DNA of 64,000 nucleotides from Desulforhopalus sp. IMCC35007 (GTDB taxonomy: Bacteria > Desulfobacterota > Desulfobulbia > Desulfobulbales > Desulfocapsaceae): contig NZ_SWCN01000026.1 of the NCBI RefSeq assembly GCF_005116575.1, positions 1-64,000 on the forward strand, in the 5' to 3' direction. The position numbers and the translations under genes are program-made. Within the stretch, counting starts at the first letter, position 1; each line of letters opens with the position of its first letter. This document shows, in pieces, positions 1 to 8,525 of the stretch. The notes beneath the pieces were generated by a model, which saw only the letters and a program-made list of their open reading frames with translations, was not told where the DNA came from and searched no databases.

Positions 1-111
1 ATTGAATGCTTTGAAGTGCCGGGACAACAGCTTCAGATTGGAGAAACCACAAAACGCCAGATTGAACTTTATACTAAATTGGGTGTCACGCCACCGGCAT
101 CGTTACAATAG
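1..111 (+). CDS. C-terminal fragment of an unknown protein
   Basis: The window opens inside an open frame that reads to a TAG at 109-111 (36 codons, ending in ...VTPPASLQ). No start is visible because the gene begins before the window. The tail has a Q/T-rich stretch followed by an LGVTPP motif. This reminds me loosely of the C-terminus of some IS1634/IS4-type transposases, but the piece is too short to assign. The next gene converges on it from the opposite strand ten bases away. Confidence 0.45.
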   Translation: MECFEVPGQQLQIGETTKRQIELYTKLGVTPPASLQ

Positions 112-120
112 CCCGGGAAT

Positions 121-654
121 TTAGGTTCTATGGTTGCCCTCGATAAAGAGCTGCGGTTGCCCGAGAATGGCTATATACACCTCTGAGGCAATTTTACTGA
201 CTGAAGTCTGGAGGGCGGTCTTTCTTTTGTAATATTTTCGAATGGGTACAATCTGCCTGGAAAATTTCTCTGTGGTTGCGTCAATGGCTTTGAGGTATTC
301 CTCTCTGAGAGTATAATCCTGGCCATAGTGGACTCTGTGATTAATTTCAAGCATGTTCGGCCCACCTTCTTTTGAGAATAAACTGTATTCATTCTCTTTT
401 ATAAAAGAATCTATATACTCCCAGGCGTACATCATGTTGTCCATTAACCTCTGGTCAAATGGAGTATCTTTTCTACCTATCTTCAAATCATCGAGTTGAT
501 CATCAATCTCGCACCAGTGAAGTATTACTTCCTGGTATGCTTTTTCAATTTCCTGTAAATCAGGTCTATAGGCCATGGTCATTTGATTTTGTCGGACTGT
601 GTAAGTAACAAGGTAAGTAAAAACCGCGGTTCGATCTGAAATATGGTCGTTCAA
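121..654 (-). CDS. hypothetical protein, 177 aa
   Basis: The 177-residue reading frame encodes a soluble, charged protein with no signal peptide or membrane segment. The middle (about residues 35-90) and the stretch around 115-145 look helical and rich in Glu, Asp, Tyr and Lys. I do not recognise the family and see no catalytic motif. An internal Met (residue 26 or 28) could be the true start, since the first 25 residues are less charged than the rest and no clear ribosome binding site decides the matter. It stands alone, convergent with the fragment at the left edge and about 200 bases downstream of the LysE gene on the same strand. Confidence 0.5.
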   Translation of the reverse strand: MNDHISDRTAVFTYLVTYTVRQNQMTMAYRPDLQEIEKAYQEVILHWCEIDDQLDDLKIGRKDTPFDQRLMDNMMYAWEYIDSFIKENEYSLFSKEGGPNMLEINHRVHYGQDYTLREEYLKAIDATTEKFSRQIVPIRKYYKRKTALQTSVSKIASEVYIAILGQPQLFIEGNHRT

Positions 655-858
655 GGTTTCGATAAATTCTGATAATCGATAATCAAGTCCTCTCTGTGAT
701 TTTCTGGAACCATCTTAGATATGAGAATGCTTTTTTCTTGTCAGGATATCGTTGATGCCCCAAAGGTCAAAAATACCTTTTTATGTTGTTAGGGATTGAT
801 GAGAACTTCTCCATGACCGTTACAGGAATAGCCTCAGGTTGAAGCGCAAGGGCTTAAA

Positions 859-1506
859 TCATACCTTCGAGTTGATAATCTCATCAGACACAATATATGC
901 ACCCATAGCGAAAAGGATTGATCCAGATATGCGATCTTGAATTTGTTGTGCTCGTTCGTGTTTCACCAGCCAATTTGAGATTTTACTGGAAGATACTGCA
1001 ACGAGTATATCGCAGGGCAAGGCCGAAATAGTAACGATAATGCCGAGCACAAGCAGTTGCTGAGATACCGGCCCGGATTCAGGTACAACAAACTGGGGTA
1101 ACAACGCGATAAAAAATAACGCTGTCTTGGGGTTAGTCACTTCAACTATAACGCTTTGCTGAAAGACAGATAGCAGCGGTTTCTCTTGGGGCCGCTGAAT
1201 CGCTTCATTGCCACCAGAGGTTTTTGATTTCCAATAAGTTATACCCAAGTATATCAGGTATGCTGCTCCTGTTAGTTTTACTATCATGTAGAGGGTTGGT
1301 GAATGAGCGAAAATTGCAGATAACCCAAGTACGGTGGCGACGACATGCACTAAGCTGCCGACTGCCAGCCCCATTGCTGCGACAATACCACCCTGCGTAC
1401 CTTGCGCTATAGCCCTTGCCATCACATATAGATTTGAAGGTCCTGGCGAGATATTCATTAATAAAGCAGCGGCTGTAAATGCGATTAGCACTTCGATTGA
1501 CGGCAT
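859..1506 (-). CDS. LysE/RhtB-family amino acid exporter
   Basis: This 215-aa inner-membrane protein has the LysE/RhtB pattern. A first hydrophobic helix is followed by the family hallmark NISPGPSNLYVMARAIAQG at about residues 18-36, then five further hydrophobic segments. A cytoplasmic loop of about 20 residues follows the third helix, and the motif VTNPKTALFFIALLPQF lies near residues 124-140. Members export amino acids such as lysine, threonine or homoserine lactone by proton antiport. The substrate here cannot be read from sequence. The length is normal for the family (about 205-215 aa). It appears to be monocistronic, lying between a hypothetical gene and a tRNA gene. Confidence 0.9.
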   Translation of the reverse strand: MPSIEVLIAFTAAALLMNISPGPSNLYVMARAIAQGTQGGIVAAMGLAVGSLVHVVATVLGLSAIFAHSPTLYMIVKLTGAAYLIYLGITYWKSKTSGGNEAIQRPQEKPLLSVFQQSVIVEVTNPKTALFFIALLPQFVVPESGPVSQQLLVLGIIVTISALPCDILVAVSSSKISNWLVKHERAQQIQDRISGSILFAMGAYIVSDEIINSKV

Positions 1507-1856
1507 GAGTAAACTCCGTTGTGTATTTGGTAGAATTCAGATCTTGAAGCGCACCATATATCTTGAAGGAGCCCTTGGCAATATTAACGATCTTATCAAC
1601 GGCAATCAGAAAGGTTTTTCCTGTTAGTTTGAACTTGATCATGCCCTACAAAACCCAAAGTAAATAGAGCATTTGGGGCACATCTGAAAAGCAGAGGTTG
1701 TTTCCACAAAAATGGCGATCAATGGAGTGTTGTAGATTATTGATTCTTCCAGAATTTCTTTGACATTCCCTTCAGAAGAACTGTTAGTTTCGTGCTCAAT
1801 AACTCCACAGCATCGTAACAGTATAAATGGATTAATCACCCCGGTCATAGGTAGGG
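1507..1856. other. intergenic region between lysE-type gene and tRNA terminator
   Basis: About 350 bases with no credible gene. It must hold the promoter of the LysE-type gene on the minus strand. Open frames here have biased composition and no homology that I recognise. Confidence 0.5.
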
Positions 1857-1896
1857 GAAAACAAAAAGGCACCTACCGAAAATTCGATAAGTGCCT
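1857..1896 (-). terminator. rho-independent terminator of tRNA-Gly
   Basis: Read on the minus strand, 1896-1867 forms a stem of about 14 pairs with two mismatches and a 2-nt loop. The outer six pairs are AGGCAC/GTGCCT. A T-rich tract follows (TTTTTGTTTT). It lies 9 bases after the tRNA 3' end. Confidence 0.8.
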
Positions 1897-1904
1897 GATT
1901 TATT

Positions 1905-1979
1905 TGGAGCGGGATACGCGATTCGAACGCGCGACTTTCAGCTTGGGAAGCTAACACTCTACCACTGAGTTAATCCCGC
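1905..1979 (-). tRNA. tRNA-Gly (anticodon CCC)
   Basis: On the minus strand this is a complete 75-nt tRNA with encoded CCA. The acceptor stem is GCGGGAT/ATCCCGC with discriminator T. The D-loop contains AGTGGTAGA, the anticodon stem TTAGC/GCTGA encloses loop TTCCCAA (anticodon CCC), and the T-arm is GCGCG-TTCGAAT-CGCGT. The anticodon decodes GGG glycine codons. A terminator follows directly, so it is probably transcribed alone. Confidence 0.95.
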
Positions 1980-2073
1980 ATATAACTCTATGGTGGCCAA
2001 TATAGATCGAACCCGTCAACTTGTCAAAATCTTTTGATAATACCCGTGAAAAAGACCTTCCTTTTCTCATTGG

Positions 2074-3915
2074 CTAGACATTCTCACCGGTGGCAAAGAT
2101 CAGACTGAAGGTCGAACCCTGACCTTCAACACTTTCAACTACCACCTTCCCCCCATGGGACTGGGCTATATGTTTGACTATGGCAAGCCCAAGACCAGTG
2201 CCGCCGACTGCTCTGCTTCTTGCCTTATCACTGCGGTAAAATCGTTCAAACAGACGTGGCAGATGTTCTTTTTTTATGCCAATGCCACTATCAATGACAC
2301 TGACTGTAATCACCTGTCCAGGCTCAGACTCCACGACACTGCACTGCACCGTTACCATGCCGGAGGGTTTACTGTAGGCTATAGCATTAACAATCAAATT
2401 AATGATGGCCTGTTCAATAAGTGGGCCATTCATGACAAGATCAATATCATCGAGGCAGTTCAACTCAAGTTGCACGCCTGCCTGATCGGCCTTCATCTGG
2501 CAGGTCTGTATCGCCGACTCTAGGACAGGCCGCAAAGATTCCTGTGAACGTTGAATCTGGCCATTCTTTGCGTCTTCTTCAATTCTTGAAAGACAGAGAA
2601 GATCATCAATTATGGAATTGAGCCGATGGGATTGCCGCAAAACAATCTGGAGGAACTTTTCAGAATCCTCACGACTGTCAAGAGCTCCGTCGAGCAAAGT
2701 CTCAACATAGCCCTGGATTGAGGTAATCGGTGTACGAAGCTCATGGGAGACGTTCGCGACGAAGTCCCTTCGTATATTTTCAAGACGCCTGAGCCGTGTT
2801 ACATCATTCATCACCACCAAGACTCCAACATATTCACCCAGACCATTACTCAGGTTCACCACATTGGTCTGCAGGAAGCGATCCCCGTCTTTCTCATGAA
2901 GGATTATTTCATCTGCCACCGTTTCCTGGGTCTGCAAGGTCTTGCTGATTTCGTTTTGCAGCTTCACATTGCGAACAATCTGCTGCACGACCTTACCGGT
3001 AGCCGTTTTTTTATCCATGTCAAAAAGTCTGGCCGCCGCCTCGTTGATACTTATCACCCGTTCTTCCGTATCAATTGCAATAACTGCTTCTACCATACTG
3101 GAAAATACCGTTTCCAATTGATTCCGATGGGTAACAATGGCCTGTATCTTTTCATCAAGCAATACTGCCATCCGGTCCATGGAGGCGGCCAGCGTCACAA
3201 TCTCAAGGGAGGCTGTCTTTTTGGCCAAGGGAAGCATTCTCTCACTGAAATCCCCACGGGCAAAACGCTCTGCACTTTTTTTCATCAGCTCAAGAGGACG
3301 ACTCACATTCCTTGAAATCAGCAGGGTCACAACCCCCGCCAGTAAGAGAACAGCAATGGAGCCCACAATGATACGGATCTTAATCTGCTCGATGGTTTTA
3401 TCCAGGGATGTAACAGAGACGGAGGTTCGGATGACCAGCGAGATAAGCCCATCCGTTTTTTCCAGCCCCGAACGAAGATCCCGAAGCTGCAGAGGAATGG
3501 CTACATAAATACGGTTATCGTCGAGGGTACGGCTGAAACGGCGTGATTTGCCCACCTCACCTTTAAAGGCCAATTCGATTTCATCCCGACTACGATGATT
3601 ATCCATCACCTCGGGATTTTCGTTGGAATCAGCAAGCACCACCCCGGTGTTATCGACAATGGTTATCCGTGTCCCCGACAGCCGACCGGCAGAGACACAA
3701 TAGGTCCTTAACTCCTGGATACTTCCGCTCTCAAGATAATCGGTAATTTTTGCACTTAAAAGATGGGCTCGGGCCTCAAGATCTGCCTCGGTTTCCTGCA
3801 GATAAAATTCCTGCAGGGTCGTCGCACCGTACCAGCTGACTATCATAATAGCGACGATCAGGGTAATCACATTGGCCGGGAAAATCTGCCAGACTATTTT
3901 CTTTGGTTTAATCAT
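2074..3915 (-). CDS. phoR: PhoR phosphate-regulon sensor histidine kinase
   Basis: The protein has 613 aa. It has a TM helix near residues 12-34, a periplasmic segment of about 150 residues, and a second TM near 183-203. These are followed by HAMP (about 205-255), PAS (about 265-370) and HisKA with the phospho-accepting His near 390 in NVSHELRTP. HATPase_c follows with N (NLIVNAI), G1 (DSGIGI), F and G2 (GTGLGLAI) boxes. It overlaps the upstream phoB by 4 bases (ATGA), so the two are translationally coupled. The pair lies divergent from phoU-pst, which fixes the role as the Pi-limitation sensor. The sizeable periplasmic domain differs from E. coli PhoR, which has almost none, but is common in Gram-positive and deltaproteobacterial PhoR. 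Confidence 0.93.
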   Translation of the reverse strand: MIKPKKIVWQIFPANVITLIVAIMIVSWYGATTLQEFYLQETEADLEARAHLLSAKITDYLESGSIQELRTYCVSAGRLSGTRITIVDNTGVVLADSNENPEVMDNHRSRDEIELAFKGEVGKSRRFSRTLDDNRIYVAIPLQLRDLRSGLEKTDGLISLVIRTSVSVTSLDKTIEQIKIRIIVGSIAVLLLAGVVTLLISRNVSRPLELMKKSAERFARGDFSERMLPLAKKTASLEIVTLAASMDRMAVLLDEKIQAIVTHRNQLETVFSSMVEAVIAIDTEERVISINEAAARLFDMDKKTATGKVVQQIVRNVKLQNEISKTLQTQETVADEIILHEKDGDRFLQTNVVNLSNGLGEYVGVLVVMNDVTRLRRLENIRRDFVANVSHELRTPITSIQGYVETLLDGALDSREDSEKFLQIVLRQSHRLNSIIDDLLCLSRIEEDAKNGQIQRSQESLRPVLESAIQTCQMKADQAGVQLELNCLDDIDLVMNGPLIEQAIINLIVNAIAYSKPSGMVTVQCSVVESEPGQVITVSVIDSGIGIKKEHLPRLFERFYRSDKARSRAVGGTGLGLAIVKHIAQSHGGKVVVESVEGQGSTFSLIFATGENV

Positions 3916-4640
3916 GATTTATTGCTGTTTTCTACAGTGGATTTATAGCGATACCCGATACCACGAACTGTTTCTATGAACGATCCGTGTTCCCCCATTT
4001 TCTTTCTCAGACCAAAGATCTGCACGTCAATTGCCCTTGGAGTAATAAGGAAATCGTACCCCCGCACATAATCTATGATCTGCTGCCTGGTAAAAACCCA
4101 GCCGGGCTTCCCCGCCAATAATGTGAGGATACTGAATTCAGTCGTGGTGAGCACAATCTCTTGTCCGTCCAGCTTCACTTCGTGGCGCCTTTTGTCGATC
4201 TCCAGCCCGTCGACTACGATAAGCACCCCCTTTGATTCGCTGGAATCAACCTGATTGGTTACCGCGCGCTTGACAACCGCTTTTACCCGGGCAATAAGAA
4301 CCTTTGGGCTAAAGGGTTTGGTAATGTAATCATCGGCACCGCACTCAAGCCCTGCAACCACATCCTCCTCTTCACCCTTTGCTGTGAGCATGATAATGGG
4401 GAGGGGCGAGGTGTTGGTGCTTTCAACCTTCCGGATTGCTTTGCAGACCTCAAGCCCGCTCATGCCAGGGAGCATTAAGTCGAGAAGTACGCAATCAATT
4501 TCCTCAGATCGCAACCTGTCCAGGGCCTCTTCACCATTGTCGGCACAGGTGACATGAAAGCCTGCCCGGATAAGATTATAGCTCACGAGTTGTTGAATAT
4601 CCGCCTCGTCTTCCACCACCAGAACATTAACTTTTCCCAT
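3912..4640 (-). CDS. phoB: PhoB phosphate-regulon response regulator
   Basis: A 242-aa OmpR/PhoB-type regulator. The receiver domain (1-120) has the acidic pair E10/D11, phospho-acceptor D54 in LLDLMLPG, and the KPFSP lysine loop near 108. A short linker follows, then a winged-helix domain (about 145-235) with the recognition region ITPRAIDVQIFGLRKKMG and the C-terminal GIGYRY wing. It is expected to bind direct repeats upstream of pst genes when phosphorylated by PhoR. It is the first gene of a two-gene operon with phoR, with a candidate Pho box in the divergent promoter region. Confidence 0.94.
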   Translation of the reverse strand: MGKVNVLVVEDEADIQQLVSYNLIRAGFHVTCADNGEEALDRLRSEEIDCVLLDLMLPGMSGLEVCKAIRKVESTNTSPLPIIMLTAKGEEEDVVAGLECGADDYITKPFSPKVLIARVKAVVKRAVTNQVDSSESKGVLIVVDGLEIDKRRHEVKLDGQEIVLTTTEFSILTLLAGKPGWVFTRQQIIDYVRGYDFLITPRAIDVQIFGLRKKMGEHGSFIETVRGIGYRYKSTVENSNKS

Positions 4641-4992
4641 TTTCTTCTGTCTGTTTTGTTTTCATGATGTACCTCGGAAGATTTTGCCGGTGAGCTGAAA
4701 CCTGCTTGAAGGTACTTTTCCGGATGTCGGAAAAATCTGACAAGAGTTTTTCATTTTTGATCAAAGGCGCATCTGCCTTAACCTGCCAACTCTTGGCCTG
4801 CTGTTTTTTTACACGCCTCTATCCTGTATCATTTTTAGCCCGACCGCAACCCCTGCCTGCTCCTCTAACTGTATTCTAACAATTACCTAATCGGACAAAA
4901 ACAAAGGCTCTCTATTATGCTGATCAATCGAGAGGCTTCAAAGGGAATCCACTCTCACAACAATCAGATGAACAGCACAGGACACAAGATAT
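4641..4992. promoter_or_regulatory. divergent phoB / phoU promoter region
   Basis: This is the 352-base gap between the divergent phoB and phoU starts. It contains the 11-bp-spaced repeats described separately and a possible -10 (TATTAT near 4914). No gene is apparent in it. Confidence 0.6.
4864..4892 (+). promoter_or_regulatory. candidate Pho box (three 7-bp direct repeats, 11-bp phase)
   Basis: TCTAACT (4864-4870), TCTAACA (4875-4881) and CCTAATC (4886-4892) are separated by 4 bp each, the exact 7+4 geometry of PhoB half-sites. They lie about 100 bp upstream of phoU. The repeat sequence differs from the E. coli CTGTCAT consensus, so the assignment rests on spacing and context. Confidence 0.5.
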
Positions 4993-5652
4993 ATGGACCA
5001 TCATTTTACATTCACCCACGAACTCAACAAACTCAACAAGAAGCTCCTGCACCTAAGCTCAATCGTTGAAGAAAAAATACGAGTGTCTACTGCCCTCATA
5101 GCCTCATACGACTCCAAACTCACCCAGGCAATTATAAACTCAGACTATGAGGTTGATGATCTGGAAGTTGAAATTGAAGAAGATTGTTTGAAGATTCTAG
5201 CCCTGCACCAACCCGTTGCCAGGGATCTCAGGTTTATTATCGCGGTAATTAAAATCAACAACGAGATGGAACGTATTGCGGATATGGCGGTTAACATAGC
5301 AATGCGAGTTGATAATATCGCAAAGTTTAACCGATCCGATGTTGATCTTTACGACTTTTCACCCATGTCAAAAAAAGTCATCGGCATGCTGAAAAAGTCT
5401 ATCGATTCTCTCATCAACAGGGATTCCGCCCTGGCGAAAACGGTTTTCCTCGACGACGATTTTGTCGATGACTTCAGAAACCAGTGCTACGAGGATATCA
5501 AACTGAGGATAAAGGGTGACCCGGAGCATCCAGGTTACCACATCAACACCTATCTGCTGGCTCGTCATCTCGAACGGATTGGCGATAGAGCCGTAAATAT
5601 AGCCGAAGAAGTTGTCTATCTCGTCGAAGGAACAATAACCCGTTTCAATTGA
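4993..5652 (+). CDS. phoU: PhoU phosphate signalling protein
   Basis: At 219 aa this has the PhoU family length. It is all-helical, with two PhoU repeats each carrying the metal-binding pattern of acidic residues: EVDDLEVEIEEDCLKIL near 50-65 with NNEMERIADMAVNIA near 96-110, and the second repeat ending in ARHLERIGDRAVNIAEEVVYL near 190-210. PhoU links Pst transporter activity to PhoR and keeps the regulon off in phosphate excess. Here it is the first gene of the pst operon. In E. coli it is the last. The order phoU-pstC-pstA-pstS-pstB is unusual. Confidence 0.95.
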   Translation: MDHHFTFTHELNKLNKKLLHLSSIVEEKIRVSTALIASYDSKLTQAIINSDYEVDDLEVEIEEDCLKILALHQPVARDLRFIIAVIKINNEMERIADMAVNIAMRVDNIAKFNRSDVDLYDFSPMSKKVIGMLKKSIDSLINRDSALAKTVFLDDDFVDDFRNQCYEDIKLRIKGDPEHPGYHINTYLLARHLERIGDRAVNIAEEVVYLVEGTITRFN

Positions 5653-5715
5653 GATGAATAACTTTCAGCCCTTCAGTTCATTTAACCCATTTAGCCCTCA
5701 GGCTCGATAAAAAAT

Positions 5716-7101
5716 ATGTTTTCATATATCACACCCTGCGTCCTGCTCCTCTCGATTGCCGCATATTACTTAGGCACCAGGCGGGCAAATTCCATTGCAG
5801 CTGCCTCAGGTGGAATGAAAGAGCTCCATTCTCTACCAACGCATTATGGGGTATTCACCGCAATATGCAGTGCGGCCCCGGCCTTGATCATTTTTGCTTT
5901 ATGGATCTTTTTTGAAGACAAGATCATCAGTGTCCTGGTAACCCGCAGTCTCCCGGCTGATCTGCAACAACTCTCCGCAAATGAACTGACTCTTGTCCTC
6001 AATGAGGTAAAAAATATCGCCTATGGAGGATTTGGGGCGGGCCATTCCGGTGAGGCGGTCCAGGCCGCAGCAAAAACCTATAACCTCCTGAGCGAATTTG
6101 CCAGCAACCTCGTCGCAGGGCTGGTTATAGTGGCCTGCATTGTACCGGGATGTATTGCTTACAAAAAGATTACAAAGGATTTGCGGGCCAGAAACATTGT
6201 TGAAACAACAGGTATGGCTTTCCTCATCTGTTGCTCCGGTGTTGCGATACTCACCACCCTGGGGATTGTGCTCTCTGTACTCTTTGAGGCCATTCGTTTT
6301 TTCCAGTCCGTACCTCTGACTGATTTTATCTTTGGTCTCGACTGGAGCCCGCAAACAGCAATGCGCGTTGATCAGGCGGGCTCATCAGGTGCTTTCGGCG
6401 CCGTACCTGTTTTTGCAGGCACGCTCCTCATTGCCGTTATTGCCATGATGGTTGCAATCCCCATCGGATTGCTCTCAGCTATTTATTTATCTGAATATGC
6501 AAGTCCAACCTTTCGCACCTGGGCCAAACCTATTCTTGAGATACTGGCAGGTATTCCGACCGTCGTATACGGCTTTTTCGCAGCCCTCACAGTGGCGCCA
6601 CTTATCCGGGATCTTGGTTCTGCAACAGGATTTACCGTTTCATCGGAGAGCGCACTTGCCGCAGGACTCGTAATGGGAATTATGATAATCCCGTTTGTTT
6701 CATCACTCTCAGACGATGTCATCCATGCCGTTCCTCAATCCATGCGCGATGGATCTTTTGGCCTCGGAGCCACCCATTTCGAGACAATCCGTTATGTGGT
6801 CATCCCTGCAGCGCTCCCCGGAATCGTTGGTTCCATACTTCTTGCAGTTTCAAGGGCAATTGGAGAAACCATGATTGTGGTTATGGCTGCAGGACTCTCT
6901 GCCAATCTTTCCTTTAATCCGCTTTCGGCAGTTACCACAGTTACCGTACAAATCGTTACCTTGCTCGTTGGTGATCAGGAGTTTGACAGCCCCAAAACTC
7001 TGGCAGCCTTTGCCCTTGGTCTACTGCTCTTTGTCTTTACACTATTGCTAAACGTAATCGCCCTTCGAGTGGTACGCAAATACCGGGAACAGTATGAATA
7101 G
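5716..7101 (+). CDS. pstC: phosphate ABC transporter permease PstC (long form)
   Basis: A membrane protein of 461 aa. The C-terminal 270 residues are a canonical PstC permease. They include an EYASP segment before helices that carry AGIPTVVYGFFAALTVAPL, and an ABC-interaction loop with IPFVSSLSDDVIHAVPQSMRDGSFGLGATHFETI. The N-terminal 190 residues add two or three extra TM helices (about 1-20, 40-60, 130-155) and a loop. This makes it about 140 residues longer than E. coli PstC, as in the long PstC type that usually pairs with a DUF3333-bearing PstA, which is the case here. It forms the inner-membrane channel with PstA. Confidence 0.93.
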   Translation: MFSYITPCVLLLSIAAYYLGTRRANSIAAASGGMKELHSLPTHYGVFTAICSAAPALIIFALWIFFEDKIISVLVTRSLPADLQQLSANELTLVLNEVKNIAYGGFGAGHSGEAVQAAAKTYNLLSEFASNLVAGLVIVACIVPGCIAYKKITKDLRARNIVETTGMAFLICCSGVAILTTLGIVLSVLFEAIRFFQSVPLTDFIFGLDWSPQTAMRVDQAGSSGAFGAVPVFAGTLLIAVIAMMVAIPIGLLSAIYLSEYASPTFRTWAKPILEILAGIPTVVYGFFAALTVAPLIRDLGSATGFTVSSESALAAGLVMGIMIIPFVSSLSDDVIHAVPQSMRDGSFGLGATHFETIRYVVIPAALPGIVGSILLAVSRAIGETMIVVMAAGLSANLSFNPLSAVTTVTVQIVTLLVGDQEFDSPKTLAAFALGLLLFVFTLLLNVIALRVVRKYREQYE

Positions 7102-7167
7102 GTTGGCGACGCCTCTATTGCATAATGAATTTCATGACAAATAACCATCTCAACAATCATACAGACA

Positions 7168-8424
7168 ATGACTAATCTCCTCGAACCAGGCCCAAAATTG
7201 CGCCGAAGATACCGTGCGGAAAAAATATTCAAGCGAATGGGACTCTCAGCGATCATCGCTTCGCTCTGCTTTGTGTTTTTCCTGTTTTACACAATTATTT
7301 CAGACGGATACTCTGCATTTACCCAGACCTATATTGAAATTGAAGTCTCATTCAATAAGGATCTTTTCACCGATGCAAACATCTCCAAAGCCGATTTTCC
7401 GGGGCTGGTGAAAAAATCTCTGCTCAAAATGTTTCCAGAGGTCACGAAACGACAGGATAAAAAGCTGCTCTATAGCCTTATCAGCCCGTCTGCCGCCTAC
7501 ACGATGCAAGAACTTGTGGAAGAGACCCCAAAACTGATAGGCACCACACAAAAGATATGGGTGCTTGCCGATGATGACGTTGATATGCTGATCAAGGGCA
7601 AGTACCAGCGTGACGTTCCTGAGTCAAACAGGCGACTCAAGGATCTGCAACTCAAATGGATTGACCGTCTCACTGCCGAGGGCATGCTTGAAAAGAAATT
7701 CAACACGACCTTTTTCACCTCGGGGGATTCAAGAGAACCTGAACTTGCCGGAATTCTGGGCGCTGCAAAAGGCTCTCTTCTCACCCTACTCATTACCTTA
7801 TCGCTTTCTTTTCCCATTGGAGTTGCCGCCGCTGTCTACCTTGAAGAATTTGCCCCGGCAAATCGCTGGACAGATATCATTGAGGTGAACATCAACAACC
7901 TCGCAGCCGTGCCTTCTATTATTTTTGGTCTGCTCGGCCTTGCTATTTTTATTAATTTCTGGGGCCTGCCCCGCTCAACGCCCATTGTGGGCGGACTGGT
8001 ACTCACTCTGATGACCCTGCCGACAATCATTATTGCGGGAAGGGCGTCCCTGAAATCTGTTCCTCCGTCCATTCGTGAGGCGGCTCTTGGTATTGGTGCG
8101 TCAAAGATGCAGACGGTGACCCACCATGTGCTGCCCCTTGCCCTTCCCGGTATGCTTACCGGAACAATTATCGGTATGGCCCAGGCCCTTGGTGAAACGG
8201 CCCCTCTCCTCATGATAGGGATGGTGGCTTTTATTGTGGATGTACCAGGCTCGTTTACTGATCCTTCGGCTGTTTTGCCGGTACAGATCTATCTCTGGGC
8301 AGATAGCCCTGAACGTGCCTTTACGGAGAAAACCTCTGCAGCAATTATGATCCTGCTCGCCTTTCTGATAGCGATGAACAGTCTGGCGGTTTTCCTGCGT
8401 AAGAAATTTGAAATTAAATGGTAA
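7168..8424 (+). CDS. pstA: phosphate ABC transporter permease PstA with DUF3333-like insert
   Basis: The 418-aa protein starts with a cytosolic Arg/Lys-rich segment, TM1 near 27-48, and then a soluble region of about 140 residues (50-195) that matches the place and size of DUF3333 in long PstA proteins. The permease core follows, with LSLSFPIGVAAAVYLEEFAP, the PSIIFGLLGLAIF helix and the ABC-contact loop SLKSVPPSIREAALGIGASKMQTVTHH near 293-319. It pairs with PstC to form the Pi channel. It lies 66 bases after pstC in the same operon. Confidence 0.93.
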   Translation: MTNLLEPGPKLRRRYRAEKIFKRMGLSAIIASLCFVFFLFYTIISDGYSAFTQTYIEIEVSFNKDLFTDANISKADFPGLVKKSLLKMFPEVTKRQDKKLLYSLISPSAAYTMQELVEETPKLIGTTQKIWVLADDDVDMLIKGKYQRDVPESNRRLKDLQLKWIDRLTAEGMLEKKFNTTFFTSGDSREPELAGILGAAKGSLLTLLITLSLSFPIGVAAAVYLEEFAPANRWTDIIEVNINNLAAVPSIIFGLLGLAIFINFWGLPRSTPIVGGLVLTLMTLPTIIIAGRASLKSVPPSIREAALGIGASKMQTVTHHVLPLALPGMLTGTIIGMAQALGETAPLLMIGMVAFIVDVPGSFTDPSAVLPVQIYLWADSPERAFTEKTSAAIMILLAFLIAMNSLAVFLRKKFEIKW

Positions 8425-8525
8425 CAGAATCCTAATAATAGCCTGTTCTAATAGCCAGCGACTGGCCAGACATGGCACAACTTTACAAATCAGACAGTAC
8501 ATTAAATTCTAAGGAGAAACGAAAA

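Noticed and set aside
1760-1954. 64-aa open frame on the plus strand
   Set aside because: It runs antisense through the tRNA-Gly gene. Its C-terminus (ERDTRFERATFSLGS) is the usual false peptide translated from tRNA complements.
8472-8525. Longer PstS start
   Set aside because: It would place 18 hydrophilic residues before a clean signal peptide. AAGGAG supports the start at 8526.
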